From JAAFGT01 sp041485165 (lineage in GTDB: Bacteria; Acidobacteriota; Terriglobia; Acidiferrales; UBA7541): 7,658 nucleotides of DNA. The stretch spans positions 1 to 7,658 of the forward strand of contig JBGPJC010000152.1 in NCBI GenBank assembly GCA_041485165.1, in the 5' to 3' direction. The translations under genes were made by a program, and so were the position numbers. Positions within the stretch are counted from its first letter, which is position 1; the number at the start of each line of letters is the position of its first letter. The notes under the pieces are model-generated. The model ran no database searches. It worked only from the letters and a program-made list of their open reading frames with translations, and was not told the origin of the DNA. Positions 5,045 to 7,658 of this stretch are shown piece by piece.

Positions 5045-6283
5045 ATGCCTGCAACTCGCACTATGGCGTTTGGTGAGGCGGCGCGCATCGCTGTCTCCAG
5101 CCTGTGGAGCCACAAGCTGCGCAGCGTACTCACGCTGCTGGGCGTGGTCATCGGCATCACCGCGGTGATCTCCGTGGTGAGCATCATCAATGGCCTGAAT
5201 TCCTATGTCGCCGAAAAGATCTTCAACCTCGGTGCGGACGTCTTTCTCGTCAATCGCGGGCCGTCCATCGTCACCAATGTGGACGATTACCTGGAGACCC
5301 AGAAGCGCAAGAAGATCACCTTGGAGGACTACGAGGCGGTGCTGGACTCCTGCCGCAATTGCGCCGAGGTGGGCGCTGCTCTGAGGCTCACCAAGGATGT
5401 AAAGTTCGGAATGAACTACGTCCGAGACACCAACCTGCGCGCCTGGACCGCCTCAATGGTCACCGTCTACGATGTCGAGCTGGCCTCCGGGCGCCATTTC
5501 TCCGAAGCCGAGCTGCGCCGCAGCGCTGCCGTCTGCGTGGTTGGCTGGGACATCGTGGACAACCTGTTTCCTGGCTTGGATCCATTGGGAAAAGAGATCC
5601 GTGTGGACAGCGAAATCTGCCAAGTGATCGGCGTGGGCAAGAAGCTCGGCTCGGCCCTCGGCCAGAGTCGCGACAACTGGGTGATCCTGCCGATCACTTC
5701 CTTCCGCAAGACCTTCGGCACCGATGATTCCATTCGCATCTGGGTGAAGGCCTTTGGGACCAGCAGCCTCAATGCCGCGCAGGACGAAGTCCGCCTCCTC
5801 CTGCGCGCGCGCCGCCATTTGAGCTATGGCGCTAAAGATGACTTTGTCGTGGAGACCAATAAGTCGTTCCTGGCATTGTGGAGCGGGATCACCTCCGCCT
5901 TTTTCGCCCTGGTGGTCGCCATTGCCAGCATCTCTCTGCTTGTCGGCGGGATTGTGATCATGAATATCATGCTCGTCTCCGTCAGCGAGCGGACCAGGGA
6001 GATCGGCCTGCGGAAATCCATCGGAGCGCGCCGCGCCGACATTCGCATGCAGTTCCTGATCGAGTCGGCGACCATCGCCGTGGTCGGTGGCGTCTGCGGG
6101 GTTGCGGGCGGCCTGTTACTGGCCAAGATGGTTTCCTGGTTGACCCCGCTACCCAGCGCCATTGAAACCTGGTCGGTGGTAGCCGGCCTGGTGGTCTCGA
6201 CTGCTGTGGGCCTGTTCTTCGGCATTTACCCGGCGTCAAAGGCCGCGCGGCTCGATCCCGTGGAGGCATTGCGGGCGGAGTAG
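5045..6283 (+). CDS. MacB/FtsX-type ABC transporter permease (first of pair)
   Basis: The 412-residue product has the MacB/FtsX permease layout: a cytoplasmic N-terminal helix (AFGEAARIAVSSLWSHKLRS), TM1 (about 29-50), a periplasmic MacB_PCD-like domain (51-275), then TM2 (281-312), TM3 (340-363) and TM4 (376-397). Hallmarks are LLVGGIVIMNIMLVSVSERTREIGLRKSIGARR (298-330, with the coupling helix) and FFGIYPASKAARLDPVEALR near the end. Such permeases work by mechanotransmission with a MacB/LolD-like ATPase, exporting peptides or lipoproteins, or driving envelope enzymes; the substrate here is unknown. A CxxC pair (C103, C106) lies in the periplasmic domain. Start choice is uncertain: ATG 5045 has a weak GGGGG ahead, and ATG 5063 fits the family N-terminus but lacks a ribosome site. 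The second permease starts 37 bp downstream. Confidence 0.93.
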   Translation: MPATRTMAFGEAARIAVSSLWSHKLRSVLTLLGVVIGITAVISVVSIINGLNSYVAEKIFNLGADVFLVNRGPSIVTNVDDYLETQKRKKITLEDYEAVLDSCRNCAEVGAALRLTKDVKFGMNYVRDTNLRAWTASMVTVYDVELASGRHFSEAELRRSAAVCVVGWDIVDNLFPGLDPLGKEIRVDSEICQVIGVGKKLGSALGQSRDNWVILPITSFRKTFGTDDSIRIWVKAFGTSSLNAAQDEVRLLLRARRHLSYGAKDDFVVETNKSFLALWSGITSAFFALVVAIASISLLVGGIVIMNIMLVSVSERTREIGLRKSIGARRADIRMQFLIESATIAVVGGVCGVAGGLLLAKMVSWLTPLPSAIETWSVVAGLVVSTAVGLFFGIYPASKAARLDPVEALRAE

Positions 6284-6285
6284 GC

Positions 6286-6314
6286 TTGCGGTTTGCGCGC
6301 CGACCGCTTAAATT
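6286..6314 (+). promoter_or_regulatory. Possible promoter before the second permease gene
   Basis: TTGCGG (6286-6291), a 16-bp spacer and TTAAAT (6308-6313) form a weak sigma70-like pair in the 37-bp gap. The overlapping TAAATT (6309-6314) lies 6 bases before the ATG at 6321, a spacing seen at leaderless starts. Co-transcription from the first permease is just as likely. Confidence 0.25.
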
Positions 6315-6320
6315 CCAACC

Positions 6321-7658
6321 ATGGGCGGTTCAGCCAAACCAACTTCAGCTTTCGGCCGTCGCCTCGCTGCTGTCTCGAGAGTGCATCGCCAGCCGTGGGC
6401 CACCGAGGTGGCCGAGGCGGTCACCATGGCATTTGACGCCCTGCGCCGCAACCCGCTGCGTTCGGCGCTGACCATCCTGGGCATCTGCATCGGCGTGAGC
6501 ACGGTGATCGCCGTCACCGCGGTGATCAACGGCCTGAACACCAACGTCCTCGGGTCCATCAACGATCTGGGCACGAACATTGTCATCTGCTACCGCTTCC
6601 CCTGGGCCACGCTGGGGCGGCCGCCCAGCGAATGGTTTTCACGCAAGGAGCTTCTCCCGGAGTGGGCCGATGACCTCGCTCAGCTTCCGGGGGTGGATGA
6701 AGCCGCGCCTTCCCTGCGCATTTTCCGTCCGGAATTCGGGCAAGGCACCAGCGCGGTGCGCCGCGGTGACGCGCGGGCGAAAAATGTGATCCTGCAGGGC
6801 AATCCGCCTGCCATCCAGCGCATTTTCAACATCACCCTCGAACGCGGCCGCTGGTTCACTCCCACAGACATGGAGCGGCGCTCGAAAGTGGTAGTTCTCG
6901 GGTACGACACCGCCAAGACGCTCTTCCCCGGTCCAGGCGAAGACCCCGTCAACCAGGAAGTTCTGGTCGAGGGGCAGGTATTCATCGTCGTAGGTGTCGC
7001 CGACCCGCGGAAGCAGGCCATCGGCGGCGGCGCCAACCCCGAGGACAACATCGCCATCATGCCGCTCTCCACCCTGCGAAAACTTTATCCGCAGCAGAAG
7101 GACTACGTCCTGTTCATCAAAGCCAACAGCACCGAAGATGTTCCCCGGGTGGTGGACTCCGCCCGCGACCTGCTCCGCCGCAAGCGCCGCCTGCCCTCCA
7201 GCAAGGACGACGATTTCGCCATTTTCACTCCTGATGCCTTCATCGAACTGTGGAACCAGATCAGCGGAGGCATCTTCCTGGTCACCGCCCTGATCGCCGG
7301 GGTGACCCTCCTGGTGGGCGGCATTGGGGTGATGAACATCATGCTGGTCAGCGTCACCGAGCGCACGCGGGAGATCGGCGTGCGCAAGGCTCTCGGCGCC
7401 CGCCGGCGCAATATCCTGCAGCAGTTCCTGCTGGAAGCCATGACCCTCGCCGCTATCGGCGGCCTGCTGGGTGTGGCCCTGGGCTCCGCCCTGGGCATCA
7501 CCGTGCGCATGCTTTCTGACGCTCTCCCCGCTACCATCTCGGTGTTCTACGCCACCGCCGGGGTGTTGATCTCCGCGATGATCGGCATATTCTTCGGCAT
7601 CTACCCGGCGTGGAAAGCTTCCAAGCTCGATCCCGTCGAAGCGCTGCGCTACGAATAA
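6321..7658 (+). CDS. MacB/FtsX-type ABC transporter permease (second of pair)
   Basis: The 445-residue product is a paralogue of the preceding permease. It has a 30-residue N-terminal extension, then a cytoplasmic helix (MAFDALRRNPLRSALT), TM1 (about 50-70), a periplasmic MacB_PCD domain (71-305), TM2 (313-342), TM3 (369-395) and TM4 (408-428). The shared signature runs LLVGGIGVMNIMLVSVTERTREIGVRKALGARR (330-362), and the end is FFGIYPAWKASKLDPVEALRYE. It likely pairs with the first permease as a heterodimer. No ATPase is fused to it or found in the window. No ribosome site precedes the ATG at 6321; in-frame GTGs at 6381 and 6408 and ATG at 6426 are alternatives, the last placing the start where the cytoplasmic helix begins. 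The TAA stop is the final codon of the window, so the gene is complete at its 3' end. Confidence 0.93.
   Translation: MGGSAKPTSAFGRRLAAVSRVHRQPWATEVAEAVTMAFDALRRNPLRSALTILGICIGVSTVIAVTAVINGLNTNVLGSINDLGTNIVICYRFPWATLGRPPSEWFSRKELLPEWADDLAQLPGVDEAAPSLRIFRPEFGQGTSAVRRGDARAKNVILQGNPPAIQRIFNITLERGRWFTPTDMERRSKVVVLGYDTAKTLFPGPGEDPVNQEVLVEGQVFIVVGVADPRKQAIGGGANPEDNIAIMPLSTLRKLYPQQKDYVLFIKANSTEDVPRVVDSARDLLRRKRRLPSSKDDDFAIFTPDAFIELWNQISGGIFLVTALIAGVTLLVGGIGVMNIMLVSVTERTREIGVRKALGARRRNILQQFLLEAMTLAAIGGLLGVALGSALGITVRMLSDALPATISVFYATAGVLISAMIGIFFGIYPAWKASKLDPVEALRYE

Overview
The window looks like a piece of a GC-rich bacterial chromosome, most likely from an acidobacterium or a close soil relative. 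The support is the gene mix (DUF899, DinB, TfoX_N, SRPBCC, a two-BON-domain exported protein and tandem MacB/FtsX-type permeases), the strong GC bias at third codon positions and the general look of the 16S fragment. No phylogeny could be run, so the phylum is an inference.

Left end (1-831). The first ~419 bases are the 5' quarter of a 16S rRNA gene on the minus strand, cut by the window edge. Behind it lies a readable rRNA control region: a leader hairpin, a boxA antitermination site with a small boxB-like hairpin just before it, a near-consensus sigma70 promoter (TTGACA, 17 bp, TAATAT), a perfect DnaA-box 9-mer just upstream of the -35, and a palindromic REP-like repeat.

Middle (832-3641). 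A compact minus-strand cassette reads, in transcription order: ArsR-family repressor, SRPBCC/AHSA1-like protein, a 49-residue CPAC-motif membrane peptide, a DUF899 thioredoxin-like protein with a CPSC motif, a DinB-family metalloenzyme-like protein and a TfoX N-terminal-domain protein. Gaps are 2 to 57 bp. In front of arsR, a TTGACA/TGTAAT promoter carries a 14/16 inverted repeat in its spacer, as expected for an autoregulated ArsR operon. The start codon of arsR is unclear.

Right-centre (3749-4943). Two minus-strand genes for exported proteins follow: one with two BON domains and one small proline-rich/coiled-coil protein of unknown function.

Right end (5045-7658). Two plus-strand genes encode paralogous MacB/FtsX-type ABC permeases, each with one N-terminal and three C-terminal membrane helices around a periplasmic domain. 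They probably form a heterodimer. No ATPase gene is in the window; it may lie just beyond the right edge.

The most notable items are the hidden 49-residue gene translationally coupled to DUF899, and the six-gene cassette it belongs to.
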